Assembly: GCA_030549175.1 (NCBI GenBank)
Contig: JAUKUA010000006.1
Span: 2,480,001 to 2,544,000, forward strand
Source: Lasiosphaeris hirsuta
Taxonomy: Eukaryota > Ascomycota > Sordariomycetes > Sordariales > Lasiosphaeriaceae
DNA length: 64,000 nucleotides
Direction of reading: 5' to 3'
Numbering within the stretch: the first letter of the stretch is position 1; each line of letters begins with the position of its first letter. Shown here piece by piece: positions 8,376 to 20,722 of this stretch. The notes below the pieces were generated by a model. The model searched no databases. It was not told where the DNA came from and saw only the letters and a program-made list of their open reading frames with translations. A program made the position numbers and the translations under genes.

Positions 8376-11300
8376 TCATTTCGCGCGCCCGCCATGCACC
8401 ACCCTCTCAAAATCGACCCCAAACCTCTTCCTCGCCCCCGGCCCGCCTCCCGTCCCCTCCCGCACCGCCCACCAGTCCAGACTGAAGACCATACCCTCCC
8501 AGACCCCGGCCCTCCTCCTCTCCTCGTCCGTCATCCACTCGGCGCCCGGCGGGATGTTCTCCAGCAGCTCCGACCCGGCGACCAAGCTCGCCATGGCCGC
8601 GATGCTGCACGGGTTCTTGGGCAGCAGCCGCCGCGAGTGACGCTGCAGCGCATACGTCAGGACGACACAGATAAACATGAACCCCAGCAGCCCCTCTAGG
8701 ATCCGCGTTGATATGGGGCTCTGCTTGAGCCGGAACTGGCTCTTGTTGGTTGCAATCGCGGAGCCGGTGATGAGTGTCTCGGCGACTTCGTCAGGGAGAT
8801 CGTCGCGAACGTCTAGGTTGGTGATATTCAACGTCGGCAGGGTGTATGGCTGGCGTGCATGATTGAGGATTTGCGACATGACGATCTGGAATGTCGATTC
8901 GAGGGCGTCGATAAGCCGTGTGGTGTTGTCGGCGCCGGTAAAGTCTGTGATGGGTGTGCCATTGCGCCCGTACACGACGAGCGGAAAGATGCCGCCCAGG
9001 TCCTCGTTGGCGCTGCTGGCCTCGCCCGCGGGATTAGCAAAGGAAGCGTCCATGATCTCGCTGAGAAGGTTGGTGAAGTTGGCAGCGGGGAATATCTCGG
9101 GGTTAATGAACTTCTTGGGGTCGATGGTGACGGGCGGTTGCTGGGAAGGCTCCGTCGAGGAGGAAAAGACGTTTAATTCCCATGATGGGAACTGGAATTT
9201 CGCCGACACGCGAACTGTCTCGACGAACGGCTCACATGCAAGATAGGATATTGCGTCGATGTTGTTGTCCGACGCGTGGCCGAAGGACACCATCACCGAC
9301 GGGCAGTTAGCTTTCCTGGTCTGCTCCTTTAGCCCGATCATCTTGCCAAAGTACCCCGTCCCGTCGAATTTGATATTCTGCTTCGTGTAAATGTCGTTGA
9401 GTTGACCGACGTATAGGTATGACCCAGGCCTATCAGCCGAACAGTTGAGCTGCTTCAGGGTTGCAATCGAACAGTTGAGGCGGCCACGGAGGGCGGGGAT
9501 ATTCGCGATGTCGACATAAGTTATCGTGGTCATTGGGACATTGTTCTCACTGGGGTCGGATAAATGTGGAAGTGCGAGATCTCTGTACGTCCACAATGGG
9601 TCTGACAGGTTGTTTGCGAGTACCATATTGGCATATCGGAGGCCCGCAGCTATGTCCGTCGTGTTGGGGTTGAACGTGTCGAGGCGTTGGAAGCCGGCCG
9701 GGCCTGTAGTGATGTAGGGCTCAGTGACCAGCAGCCCGCTCACAACGATTGTCAGCAGCGGTGCCAACATGGCGGCCAGTCCTGCTGCAACGGCAGACCA
9801 TTTCTTGTTGCGCGAGGCCTGCCACAGGGATACCACTGCTACCGAACGAAGCTGGTTTTCCGCTATGCTTTTGTTGGCAGGGGCCTCGCCTTTTCGTAGG
9901 CTGTGATACGGACTGAGCAGCTTGATTGACGAACTAAGAGTTGCTAACAGCAAACTCAACCCCACCATAACCGCGGTGGGAACGTAGGTCCACGCGTAAT
10001 GCGCCATGGTATCTTCCTCGTTGACTTGCGCGAGGCCGTCGTATTGGACTGAATGCCGATACAGCAGTTCCAAAGCGACGACCATGGCGGGAAATACCGC
10101 CAGGATGAGAACCCGCCCAGTTATTGTCACAGAAAACGGCTGATACCACGACTCGCGATTCTCTTGTTTGTTCCCGGGCTCGGAGGAGCTGCCATCTGAC
10201 AATAGAGGTTTTGCCTCGGGGTTTCCAGCCTCCTGTATGATAAATATAGGTTGGCCGTCGTCAGCAGCTGCAATAGTGTCTGTTCTGAACTTGCCATCTT
10301 CCAAAAGCTGATACATCATCTTCTCACTCATTTGCCCAACACCCTCCAACTTAGAGGCAGCTGGCTTACTGCTGGCAAGGACTGTAGCCAGGCCTGCAAT
10401 GGTTGATAAGTCGGAGGGTGCTGTAATTTCGGTGGACCTGAAGAAAAGATATCCAGTTATCAGGGTCAAGAGCAGTAACAATGCTTCCATAATCCAGAAA
10501 GACACGACTGATACAACCAGCTTTGGCTCTTGGGATTTTGTGGTGCCAGTGATGGGCGTCTGTTTGGGGGTTTTGAGGTACGTATTCGCCAACTGCGCCG
10601 TGGTTAAACGAAAGAGCATGGCCAGGGCATGTTCCTTTTGTGACTCGCTCGACCTTTTCACCAGGGCTGGGTCGGATTTTATGATGGTGTCGATGAACCC
10701 GTCCATGTCAAGGGAGAGTGACTTGCGCGACTCTGTGACTGATCGCACAAACTCGGTGAGGATATCCCAAGATGTGATATTGGGGAGATTAGTTCCGGCT
10801 CCATCTCCTTCGTGAATGGGAATATATGTCTGGATATGCCCGTTGGCGTCTTGTGTGAGCTCCACATTTCTCTTTCGGATCGAATAGCTTGGTGTGCAAA
10901 CAAGGGCGAGGGAAGGAACAAATGTCGGTAACCCATAGAGCTCGAAGGTCGGGGATGTGGTCGAGGTGGTGGACGCCTTAGTCGCCGAACTTGAAGTCTT
11001 TGAAGCAGAGGCCGTTGACTTTGCTGATGAGCTTGACTTTGTCGATACCGATACAGTGGCAGCTCCCAACTTTGCTGATGTCGTGGTCTCGGCCCTGTCA
11101 TCGAGGGTGATAAACGATGGACTGGGGGCTTCCACTTTATCTGTCTCGAGTTCCCCAGCAAGCCAGTCACCCCATATCAGCACAAATCTGCTTGCCATCC
11201 CGTCACGCCCATCAATATTACCACATTCGCTGCCGTTGTAAGCAAAGACGCGGTCCTTCACAATACTGATGGAAAGATTAGAGCATGAGGGAGTATTCAG

Positions 11301-12245
11301 GGTCATGTCGGCCTCAGTTCTCTCAGAAATTTGCGTGATCTCAGCAGAACCAGACGAAGGCTCGTCCGGGAGCGTATTAGGAGTCTCGACGACCTTCGTT
11401 TTCGTGACAGGCCCCGTGATGTTGCCCACCTCGCAAGATAGATCCGACTCAAAGACATCGACCAGCGCCGTTATCTGGGAGTCGGTACCGTTTGGCGAGT
11501 CAAACAACTGGAAGGCGTAGCGGTCGATTGTGCCAAAAGGGTAGGACAGATTGGAAGTTAGAACGCCGTAAACATTGGTTGCTGGCTTGGACCCCGCGGC
11601 AGACAGCACAGATGTAGAAAAGGCATCTCTTGCAGTAAGCGGAGTGTCAACATGGTAGATTGTTGTTTCTAACGATACGAATAAACCGCTCGAAACGACG
11701 GTGGCGATTTGGATCAAGAAAAGGCCGGCAACGGTAAAGAAGACGAGCCAGTGGCCTCTGCGGAGCGAGTTGTAGAAGCTAGCCAGGTTTATCTGGTCGA
11801 TATAGTCGAGAAGCAAGCTGTTTCGCGCGGGCTGGAATCCTTTGGCCATGAGGATCCATGGTGCCATCTGCTTCACGCGATAGTCGAGCGGAGTCCATAG
11901 TGCGGTGAGAAAGGTGAAAACTAGGCAACGGCAGGGTCAGTCAATATAGCAGAAGGCCGTGCAGGATATAGGCCAAATACCAGCAGTAGGGCCATAAACC
12001 CAAAGATAGTACAAGCGTGGGTTTGCTGAAGAAAGGCGCTCTTTGCGGTTCGAGAGACTGAAGAGGATGGCAATGACTACCATTAATGCAATTAAAAATA
12101 TAATCAAGACTGCAAGTGCGGCACGGCGCAGAAAAAAGGGCGACCACAGGCTGTGTTTCCGGGCGGGCCGAGGCAGGTACGCCCCTGTCGAGGGCTCCGC
12201 GTTGCTCTCCGAGAATGGCATCTTGCCCTGTCGAGGAGCATCCAT
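8376..12245 (-). CDS. Large DUF3433 multi-pass membrane protein
   Basis: Two exons (11981-12245 and 8376-11920) join through a 60-base intron (GTATTTGG donor, CCTAG acceptor, TTGACTGAC branch region) to about 1269 residues. The first in-frame ATG is at 12245. Exon 1 encodes a basic N-terminus and a strong membrane segment (AALAVLIIFLIALMVVIAIL). After the splice comes FTFLTALWTPLDYRVKQMAPW, then a repeated layout typical of DUF3433 proteins: a membrane pair, a long glycosylated Ser/Thr-rich lumenal or outer region, further membrane segments near the middle (VSFWIMEALLLLLTLITGYL, VLILAVFPAMVVALELLYRH, AVMVGLSLLLATL), a second large outer region and a C-terminal segment (GLLGFMFICVVLTYAL). Such proteins are fungus-specific and of unknown function. 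The length and two-module layout match the family. Confidence 0.85.
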
Positions 12246-13175
12246 TTTGGTGGCATCACTCGTCAAAGAAAATCCATTCGAGATGTGTGCAATAGCCCGG
12301 TATTACATACTTCTCAATGCTAGCCTATTCATGGAGGCATGGAATAGCAGGGGGTGGCGGATGATGATTGCACAAGTTGATCCTTTCTGGACCAGGTCAA
12401 GGTGATCCGGGCTGAGCGGTTGCACAATGGCCGCGCTGCGCCCCGAGGGGGCCACGACGGGCCAGCGATTGATGGCTGCGATCCCAGTTTAGAAGCACGG
12501 GTATCAGGCAGCAATCGCCTCGTTCCCACTGGCTAGCCAATTGCTGAAGGATTTCGCCTCACATCTCAATGCGAAACCCCCGCACAAGAGTGCTCCAGCG
12601 AGAGCCGATTATCCTCCTCAGCCCTAAGAGCTTTGAGCGCGTAAATTAATTTCTCGCCGGGTTTCATCGCATTCCCTACTTCCACTGGCTATCCAAACAA
12701 ACTTTAATCACTGTGTATTCCGTAAGAAATCGCTAGTGCAACCTCATGTTCTGCTGTGCCTCTTGGGCGGATTTCTCCCCAAAAGCTCCAACGACCTAAC
12801 CCTACTTAGGATAATGGTTTTGGTGTTGCCCTGCAAAAGAAATGACATCACGTTTATTCCAGACCTGGCCCCTGTTTCCACAAACGAACCGTGACAACCT
12901 TGGAATTCCTCCCTCCCATTATTAGTCACAAAAGTTTTTCCCTTGTTTAGGCGGGGCAAAGCTTTGCGACATTGACACAAACACGCCAACTAATATTTAG
13001 ACTACCTATAAAACGCTCTAGGTCCCTCTTGACTCAGGCTTGGCCAACTTCAATTGTGTCATCCCAATGCGCTGGTCAGGTGCGTCCTGTTCATACTATC
13101 TCTTGCAAGCACGCCAGCTAAATTTGTGACGCCGCAACAGTTTTTACGTTCAACGGCGAGCACCGCCCACCATGA
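12246..13175. other. Intergenic region
   Basis: About 0.9 kb with no gene-like frame. It includes the promoter of the DUF3433 gene. Confidence 0.4.
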
Positions 13176-13373
13176 ACTGCAGCACCGAGCAGCCATGGCC
13201 AAACAGAGAAGCCGACAGCAAAGCCAAGAAAAAAGACTCAGGCAGAACTGTACGAAGAGCTCCGCCAGAAAAAGGAGGGCATAGCCAGTGACGGAGGCTC
13301 ATTTGGTGTTGAGTATGGGAAGCCTGCTGCCATGAAGAGGTCGGTGAGAGACAACATGTTTAGATATGTCTAA
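13176..13373 (+). other. Possible exon or gene relic
   Basis: A stretch open from a TGA (13173-13175) to TAA (13371-13373) without an ATG near its start. Its translation is lysine-rich and gene-like (KTQAELYEELRQKKEGIAS, then GGSFGVEYGKPAAMKRSVRD). It could be the last exon of a gene whose 5' part I could not place, or a remnant. No family was recognised. Confidence 0.2.
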
Positions 13374-13510
13374 CCACATTCACGCTCTACAATCATTTTA
13401 TCCTTTCAATGTTTCAATATAAATACCAGTACTCTGCATTCTAGCCAATGTCATCAAACCTTCAGCACACAGTGCATTAGTGCACCAGTAAACGGTCCAG
13501 GCCAGGGACT

Positions 13511-14003
13511 ATGACCACATCCAAGCGCTCCAAGAGAAACGAACAAGTCAAAGGTTCTACTTGGACTTCAGTATTCTTCTCCACCTCGGGGGAAGCTAAG
13601 AGATACCCGGCCACCTATCAAGATGGCAAACTCGGTGGGAAGTTAAAAAGCATTCTCCGTCTCACCCCGCATCCGAGCGCGCGAGGAGATCCAACACCAT
13701 CCGCATCTCAATCGAGGGGAAACACGTCGTCAACTCAGTGCTTATTCCCTTCTGCTGATCTTCAGCATGTCTCTAGTCCACCTTCCTCTCCACTCTTGGA
13801 ACCATCTGGCCACGACCCGCCTCCAACATTCAGTCCGCAGCCTCAGCTCGGAGCGCCGCGGCCGCGGCGGAGAGCTACGATCACGATACCAAAAGACTGG
13901 GTAAATCCTATTGCGCATTGATGAGCTGGCCGGCAAGCGGGCTGTAGTATCTCACGTCCATCGCATTTAGGATGGTGGCTACCAAAGCCTGCTACAGAGC
14001 TAG
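13511..14003 (+). CDS. Small hypothetical protein, two exons
   Basis: ATG 13511 opens a frame of 130 codons to 13900, where a GTAAAT donor occurs in phase 0. The intron ends at CATTTAG (13970) and a short exon (13971-14003) adds DGGYQSLLQS and a stop, giving about 140 residues. If unspliced, the frame ends at 13921. The protein is basic and Ser/Pro-rich (SKRSKRNEQ at the N-terminus, RPRRRATITIPKDW near the end) and has no membrane segment, signal peptide or known motif. It may be a lineage-specific protein or a chance frame. The believable splice signals are the main support. Confidence 0.35.
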
Positions 14004-15302
14004 AGCCTCTGCCGTAAACAGCAAGGAATATGGCTCACAAAATTGTGGACATGATCCTCTGGGAGTACGCTCTTTTGCGGCCCTCCGGGGCTTCAAGTTG
14101 TTAGCCACACCTTTTTTTACCTGACACATCTTCTTTTTGTCATTTCGAGGAGTGTTACGCAGCATTATACCCAGCGCTCGAGATGGCGGGATGCTTCACG
14201 CCGATGCCCAAACCGACGACATTCTCAGAGCGCAGAGGCAGCATGTTCACCGACGAGCTATCGTTAAACACGCCAATCACAAAATGCCCCCCCCAACACT
14301 TACTTGCCCAACCAACATCATAAGTGCTATAGCCTGACAGCGAAGCACTCATTTAGTGGCACTCAATCCATACTTCGGCTTGAACTCAATGCCTTGATTT
14401 CTACTACAAGTAGAAAGCTGCTAAGGGTACTACTGGAGGGGGGGGTGCGTTGGTTAGTTATTGGGGTGAAATTGTACTCAGGGAAAAGGTTGAGCACCAT
14501 GCATCCAAGATGAAGAATTCCTAGCTAGAACGCCGTCTGTACATAAGCTACATAGCTCTTGTTAGCTCAACGGTGACAATCTTACTGACGGAGTGCTTGG
14601 TAAAGTCAAGCCTGCAGCTGGCGCTGCTACTCTTGGTGTAACGTGGTGCATCGCTTCCTAGTCCATGATGGATACATCAAGGTAACGTATTGATTACAGG
14701 GTGGCAAAAGACTAGGAGTAGGATTAGGGGGCTAACCTAAAGTGTCAGCTCCTACTCCCTTGTATTCTACGACCCATTCCTTCGGTTCGAGGAACTAATC
14801 CGGGGTGGCAGTGAGACAGAACCCCAGGCGGCAGCGGCCATATATTGCGGAGCAGATTTAGCCGCGACTCCTGCCGAACGGCAGGACACAGACAGGACTA
14901 GACAGCCATAGCAACGGTGAATCCAACCTCAGCTGCAAGCTCAGAGTATTAGAGGCCCAGCGGCCCAATAGCGACCCTGCCCGCATCTTCCAAGACAACC
15001 CGCACTACCTGCGCGTGATGATGCAGCTGTCCAGCGCGCTCCTTCGACCTTCTCTTCTTGGCAGGCGAGGGCCTCCATCCCATGACTACATAAGGTAGAG
15101 AGACGCACCATCGGTTACCATGGACCGTCCCCGGGACTGTAAGTGTGACTGTCGAGGTGAAGCTTCAACTCTGGGATAGGCAGCTCGGTAAAGGAAGCGA
15201 GGGCTCGCTGGCGCATAAACATGGTCGCGTCCTCCGACGTTTTGGAACTCATCTCGACTTGAGACCCAGACCTCCCATTGAACCTTCTCTCAAGCTCCCA
15301 AG
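14004..15302. other. Intergenic region
   Basis: About 1.3 kb without a supported gene. The right end is the carboxylesterase promoter. Confidence 0.4.
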
Positions 15303-16931
15303 ATGAGGCCCCTCTGTGTGCTGCTGCCACTCCTCGCCGGCGCGCTCCTCAGCGTGGTCGCGAGTGACGACACAGACCAACTCACCGTCAATACGGGGAC
15401 GGGCATCTACACAGGCCTCGTTGACAAAAATTTCCCCCACGTCCGCCAATTCCGGAGCATCCCCTACGCGCAGCCACCGCTGGGAAAACGACGATGGCTC
15501 CCACCCGTGGCCGTCACCCCATCGGCACGGCGGTCCTTCGCGTACCGCTTTCCCCCGTCGTGCCCGCAGTACCAGTCCAAGAACCTGACCGTCTGGACGA
15601 CCAACATCACCGACTTCGCCATCCGCCTCTACGGCCAGAGCTTCACAGCCGGCGCCATGGCCCAGGCCTCGTCTGAGGACTGCTTGTACCTCGCCATCTG
15701 GACGCCCGTGCTCGACAACGCCACCGACAGCGGCGCCGACGACCGCAAGCTGCCCGTAGCCCTCTTCCTCCCCGGCGGCGACTTTGTCGGCGGCGGCGTC
15801 GACGTACCCTATCAACAGCCCACTCCGTGGGTCGAGCGTACACGTAAACACATTGTGGTAACGGCCAACTACCGGCTCAACATCGGGGGCTTCCCGTGGG
15901 CCGCGGGGCTGGAGACACAAAACGTGGGGCTGCTGGACGCGCGCATGGCGCTCGAGTGGGTATACGCCAACATCGCGGCGTTCGGGGGCGATCCGTCGCG
16001 CATCATGCTCTGGGGGCAGTCGGCGGGCGGCGTGGCGGTCGACATGGTGGCGCACGCGAACCCGGAGGAGCCGCTCGCGGCGAGCCTCTTCATGCAGTCG
16101 GGTACGGCCATGGTCAACATCTCGCGCCCGGACGCGGCGCACAGCAACTTCAGCTTCGTGGCGCGCAACCTCGGATGCGACTTTGCGTCGGACCCGGCCG
16201 CCGAGCTCGAATGTATGCGCCAGGTGCCCATGCCGCTGCTGCAGAACTTCATCGGCCAGTACAAGGACAACGCGACGCGGCCGTTGCTCACCTTCAAGCC
16301 CGCGCCCGACGAGCGCGTCGTCTTCTTCAACTACACGACCCGCGACATCGATGGCCACCTGCCCGCCATCCCGGCCCTGGTGAGCACCACGTCCAACGAG
16401 GTCGCCACTCTGAGCGCGTATCCGCTGAAGAACGTCACCGAGGGACCCTACCAGCCGCCCATCGATGCCGGGACCGTCGGCATCTTCGTCTGTCTCGCCA
16501 GCAACACCACCGTGTCGCGGGCTCGCAAGGGTCTGACGACGTACCGCTACGAATACGCGGGTAACTTCAGTAGCGTGACACCCCTGGCGTGGATGGGCGC
16601 ATACCATGCGAGCGATGTGCCCATGATCTTTGGGACGTACGACACCCCGACGCCGGGGCGGGTTGGCTTTGCGGGGCCGAGCGCGGTGGGTGACTTCGAG
16701 AGGAAGGTGGCCGAGACGCTGCAGGATTACGTCTTGACGTTTATGGAGGACCCTGAGCATGGACTGCGGAATCGGGGGTGGCCGGCCCACGATGATATCT
16801 TTCCCGGTGGGGGAGGAGGGCGCAACATGTTGCGTATTGCGGCCGGCGCTGTAGTTGCGAGGAATGTGAGCGCGGGCGAGATAGATGACGCCTGTGTGCT
16901 GGGGGCCAAGTATAATTCGAGCCCGAGTTAG
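15303..16931 (+). CDS. Secreted type-B carboxylesterase
   Basis: A single-exon gene of 542 residues with a signal peptide (MRPLCVLLPLLAGALLSVVAS). Family landmarks appear in order: FRSIPYAQPPLGKRRW near residue 60, SEDCLYLAIW near 120 (the second type-B signature), LPGGDFVGGG as the oxyanion region, NYRLNIGGFPW, the nucleophile elbow GQSAGG with Ser240, a candidate acid in STTSNEVATL, and a candidate histidine in GAYHASDVPM. Many N-glycosylation sequons are present, as expected of a secreted enzyme. The reaction would be hydrolysis of carboxylic esters; the substrate cannot be told from the sequence. Codon third positions are strongly GC-rich, which is why a 568-codon open frame also exists on the opposite strand. 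Confidence 0.9.
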   Translation: MRPLCVLLPLLAGALLSVVASDDTDQLTVNTGTGIYTGLVDKNFPHVRQFRSIPYAQPPLGKRRWLPPVAVTPSARRSFAYRFPPSCPQYQSKNLTVWTTNITDFAIRLYGQSFTAGAMAQASSEDCLYLAIWTPVLDNATDSGADDRKLPVALFLPGGDFVGGGVDVPYQQPTPWVERTRKHIVVTANYRLNIGGFPWAAGLETQNVGLLDARMALEWVYANIAAFGGDPSRIMLWGQSAGGVAVDMVAHANPEEPLAASLFMQSGTAMVNISRPDAAHSNFSFVARNLGCDFASDPAAELECMRQVPMPLLQNFIGQYKDNATRPLLTFKPAPDERVVFFNYTTRDIDGHLPAIPALVSTTSNEVATLSAYPLKNVTEGPYQPPIDAGTVGIFVCLASNTTVSRARKGLTTYRYEYAGNFSSVTPLAWMGAYHASDVPMIFGTYDTPTPGRVGFAGPSAVGDFERKVAETLQDYVLTFMEDPEHGLRNRGWPAHDDIFPGGGGGRNMLRIAAGAVVARNVSAGEIDDACVLGAKYNSSPS

Positions 16932-18177
16932 GACCTGTGCGAGATGTAATGACACGGAGGAACTCTAATACCTACTCGCCACTTAGCTCGGTTAATCCAC
17001 CAGGGTTTCCCTGAACTTAGCCACTCGGAAGAAGACTTCGTCTAGGTATTTGAACAAATGGCGGTGATCCTGTTGATATACATGTTAGCTGGTGTAAACG
17101 AGTGCCTGACAACATTATCAGGGATCATTTTGAACCGAGTTAGACACTTTGGAAGGCTGTGCAGCAGAGGCTATGTCACACAGCCCTTTCATTCCCACAC
17201 TATTATGTCTGACGAGACCCGCGAACCATGCAGCATATCGGGGGGGGGAGGTCCGAACCGTATCTCGTTGGTGGCGTTTGTGCGGCAGGGGATTGATAAT
17301 TCGGGTTGGTCGCCGTTGGGGAATGTGTTACCCCGAGCTTACTTCCTGAGCTTTCCCGGCATACATTTTTCCCCTATAGACGCGGTATGACTGCCGTTCA
17401 GTCGCCCAGAAGGCGGGACCGCAATGCAGTTTCAAAGAGGTGCACAACCTCACCTGAACCTAGCGAATACAAGATGGGCACAAGCACCATGTTGTTTGTT
17501 TGGCCCACGGGCCTCCGCATTTTTGCTGACAAGATCACCGCTGCTTCAATTTAGTATGATGTGATACTAGTAATATGCCTGAAGAGAGCCTTGCTGCGCC
17601 GTCGTCCGCACCTGGCGGCGGCGAGCTGTCTTTAAGTTGCATAAGTGTTTCGGCAGTGGCTGCCAGGGTTGTACGCGGATAACTCACCGCCGGACAATCG
17701 ACGTAGGACAAAAACGGCCCTGTTGCTGGGACCGATCGTTAACTCCGATGCTACAGCTGGGCGGCTACACTCGCATTCCCCCTCCGCTCGCACTTGGGGG
17801 TCAATAGCGGATTTGGGATTCGGTGTTAGCACGATGCAGTAGCCGTTCGGGCTGTTCGAGGACAGCGACCGGTCAGCAAAATTATGAATCATGAGGAATT
17901 TGCAGTTCGCGATCAACTTCTCTTGGGCGACGTCACAGCTTGCGTGGACGGAAATTGCATGGTTGAGCACTTACCAGGCATCTCCGACCCGGATGCCAGC
18001 TAGACAGGAGAAGCCAAACCCCGTACGTGGCCGGGCTGGCAGCGCTCCCCCCGCGGGCGCCAGAGAACGTGTTGTGGCTCGCGTGTTGGGCGTTGGTGGC
18101 CAGTGGGCTGCTGCTGCCGCAGAAATCCTCCGTCGCACGGCATGGAAGCAACCCCTGTCTCGGCGTCCGCGGGGGCC
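16932..18177. other. Intergenic region
   Basis: About 1.2 kb with only short motif-free frames. Nothing is supported. Confidence 0.4.
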
Positions 18178-18184
18178 TATAAAT
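18178..18184 (+). promoter_or_regulatory. TATA-like element upstream of the P450 gene
   Basis: TATAAAT sits in a GC-rich context (cctataaatcggg) about 205 bases before the P450 start codon. It is the only clean TATA match in that upstream region. Confidence 0.3.
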
Positions 18185-18386
18185 CGGGAAAGAACGAAAA
18201 CAGGGAGCGAAAGTGGGCGTGCGCACGCGCCTCGCCAACGGCCCCCTTTCGCCGCCCTTGAACCTCCTCGCAGGTTGCCAAGGGTACAAAAGACGGGCCG
18301 CCGCCGTTGCGACTTTCAACAACTGCCCCGTATCTGCAACCAAGGCCTGACACAGTTGTCACACCGCACACAGATATCCTTCCACC

Positions 18387-20264
18387 ATGGCGCCCAGCGT
18401 CTATCTCGTCGCCCCCCTGGCCGTCATCTCCTTCGTCGGCTGGTTCTACTGGAAGCTATTCCCAACTCCGCTCCCGGGCATCCCCTACACTGTCTCGTCG
18501 CTGAACCGTGTCATGGGCGATGCCCTCGGCATCAAGGAGAATGCCCGGGTGAGCCGAGAATCGTCGGCGGGCATCTTTGCCATTGGCCGCAAGCTCGGCA
18601 GTCCCATCGCCCAGGTGCTCATCACCTCTTTCTCTGCCTCCCTCGTCATCGTCGACGACCCGCGTGAGGCCGAGGACATCCTGATCCGGCGTAACCGGGA
18701 ATTTGACCGATCGCCTCTCACCACCAAGCTCTTCAAGCCCATGCTGCCGCATTCGACCCTCTCCCAAATGACAACGCCCGCACTCAAATCGCAGAAACGG
18801 TTGTGGTCCGACGTCATGGGCGGTGACTTCCTGCGGCGCGTCGTCGCACCCAACATCCACATCGCCGCGCTCGAGCTCGTGGAGTTGTGGAGGATCAAGG
18901 CAAGGCAGGCCGAGGGCGAACCATTGGACGTGACGGGTGATTTCGGAGATGCGGCCCTGGACGCCATCTACGTCGCCATTCTGGGATCGAAGCTTGGGGT
19001 CCTCCGTCGGCGCATTTACAAGGCCGAGGCTGAGGGTGGCGCCAAGGTAGAGCCCGTGTCGGAGGCGGAAGCGATGAAGCTCGAGTCGGCGGCCATCGTG
19101 CAGCAGGCCATGGAGTATGTCAACGAGATCGTCGACCTTGGCGCCACCTCCATCTACCCGCCTTGGACCTTCTTCTGGCTTCAGCTCACGCCGACACACC
19201 GGCGGTTCAAGAAGATCGCCCATGACGAGGTCCGCCGGCTGATGGTGCTGGCGTGCGAGCGGTTCCGGCGCATCGAGACAGACGGCAAGCGCGAGGGCGA
19301 CGAGCTCGAGACGTGCGCCATGGACCTCGTCTTGCGCCGCGAGATCATCGCGGCCAAGAAATCCGGTAAGCCGGCCCACGACCCGACCAACGACCCGGCC
19401 ATGATCCAGGAGCTCCTCCTCCTCCTGCTCGCAGTACGTCCTTCCCCCCCACGCCCCCCCCCCCCCAACTCCCACTCCCATTCCCCATTAACACTCCAAC
19501 CCTAGGGCCACGACTCGACAGCAAACACGCTCTCCTGGTTCGTCAAAATTATGGCCCTCCACCCAACCATCCAAACCCGCCTACGGGCCGCCCTGACAGC
19601 CGCCTTCCCCTCGCACAAAACATCCCCCGCCTTCACCGCCGCCGCTATCCTCGACGCAGACATCCCCTACCTCGAGGCAACCCTAGAAGAAACGGTTCGG
19701 TTCTCCGCCACGTCGGGCATAGTCGCGCGGCTGGCGCTGGTCGACACCGAAGTGCTCGGGCGCCGCGTACCCGCGGGGACCAACGTGCTGCTCAACACAC
19801 GGGTGCTGGAGCGGCCGTACGAGGTGGCCGAGCACCTGCGCAGCGCGACGAGCCAGGCCGCGCATACCAAGCGCGAGCGCGGCGGCATCGAGGGCGACGC
19901 GGGGCGGGGGTTGGATTTGTTTGAGCCTGCGCGGTGGTTGGTGAAGGAGGGGGACAGGGAGGTGTTTGATGCCTATGCGCTGCCGAATTTGATTTTTGGC
20001 GGGGGGTTGAGGGGGTGTTTTGGTAAGTTTCCCTTTTTCTGTTATCTACGAGTAAGCCGTCGCAGGATTTCTTGGCTTGTGCTGACGTGACATGCCTCTT
20101 TTCTAGGCAAGCGCTTGGCCATGCAAGAGCTCAAGATTATCATGGTCGATCTCATGCTGAATTTTGAGTTTCTGCCCTTGCCCGAGGAGCTGTCGAGCAT
20201 GGCTGCCGTCGAGAGAGTGTTCCGTGCACCGAGGATGTGCTACGTCAAGCTCAAGGCGCTATGA
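18387..20264 (+). CDS. Cytochrome P450 monooxygenase, three exons
   Basis: Exons 18387-19433, 19506-20022 and 20107-20264 give 573 residues. A single N-terminal membrane anchor (VYLVAPLAVISFVGWFYW) is followed by a proline hinge (PTPLPGIPY). Exon 2 opens with AGHDSTANTLSW, the oxygen-binding I-helix motif. The K-helix ExxR is seen in LEETVRFSA. The heme loop FGGGLRGCFGKR, with the cysteine thiolate ligand, is split by the second intron (GTAAGT donor), which falls inside the glycine codon following FGGGLRGCF. Intron 1 contains a 13-base C tract. The enzyme would be ER-bound and use a P450 reductase. The substrate is not predictable. All canonical residues are present and the length is a little above the usual 500-550. 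No partner biosynthetic genes lie next to it, so a role in detoxification or fatty-acid or xenobiotic oxidation is as likely as one in a pathway. Confidence 0.9.
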
Positions 20265-20722
20265 GAGAATACCGTTCGGTAAATTTATATGAGTAGCGGC
20301 AAATCTGAGAGTTTTGAATTTGAGCATGGGCGTATCGGTGGAGTCTTGACGAAAGAACTGGTAGTACATACGGGACTCTCAAAGGGGTACACATGACGAC
20401 GTGGGCAATTGAATATTTTTGGTCAACTGCGGTGTTTGAGTATTGGCTAAGTGAGAATGCCTAATTACAAGGTTCTATGCACGCCTCAACTACAAAATTG
20501 GGCTGTTTCTCTAGCGGGCTATATAGACAGGTGGAAATATTGGAAATACATCAATTGTATTTACCAAGTCAACAACTTTTCAAACCGGCAGCAGAACGAC
20601 ACCAACCTAGGTGAACAATCCCCCAAACAAAATGCCACAAGGGGCCCCAGAAACTCCAAGCCGGACCATGCAACCCGCTCCTACAAACAACGAACTTCAA
20701 CACCCATATGCCATGTCACTCC
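20265..20722. other. Convergent 3' intergenic region
   Basis: Short region between two converging genes. No gene is seen. Confidence 0.4.

Noticed and set aside
15249..16955. 568-codon open frame on the minus strand over the carboxylesterase gene
   Set aside because: It is the mirror of a GC-rich coding strand. Its translation is rich in Arg, Val and His with no motif, and its first codons extend beyond the real gene only slightly.
17058..17390. 110-codon plus-strand frame with a hydrophobic start
   Set aside because: No domain, no upstream promoter signals, and it overlaps a second frame of similar size.
18456..19481. 341-codon minus-strand frame over the P450 gene
   Set aside because: Same shadow effect opposite a gene with full P450 signatures.
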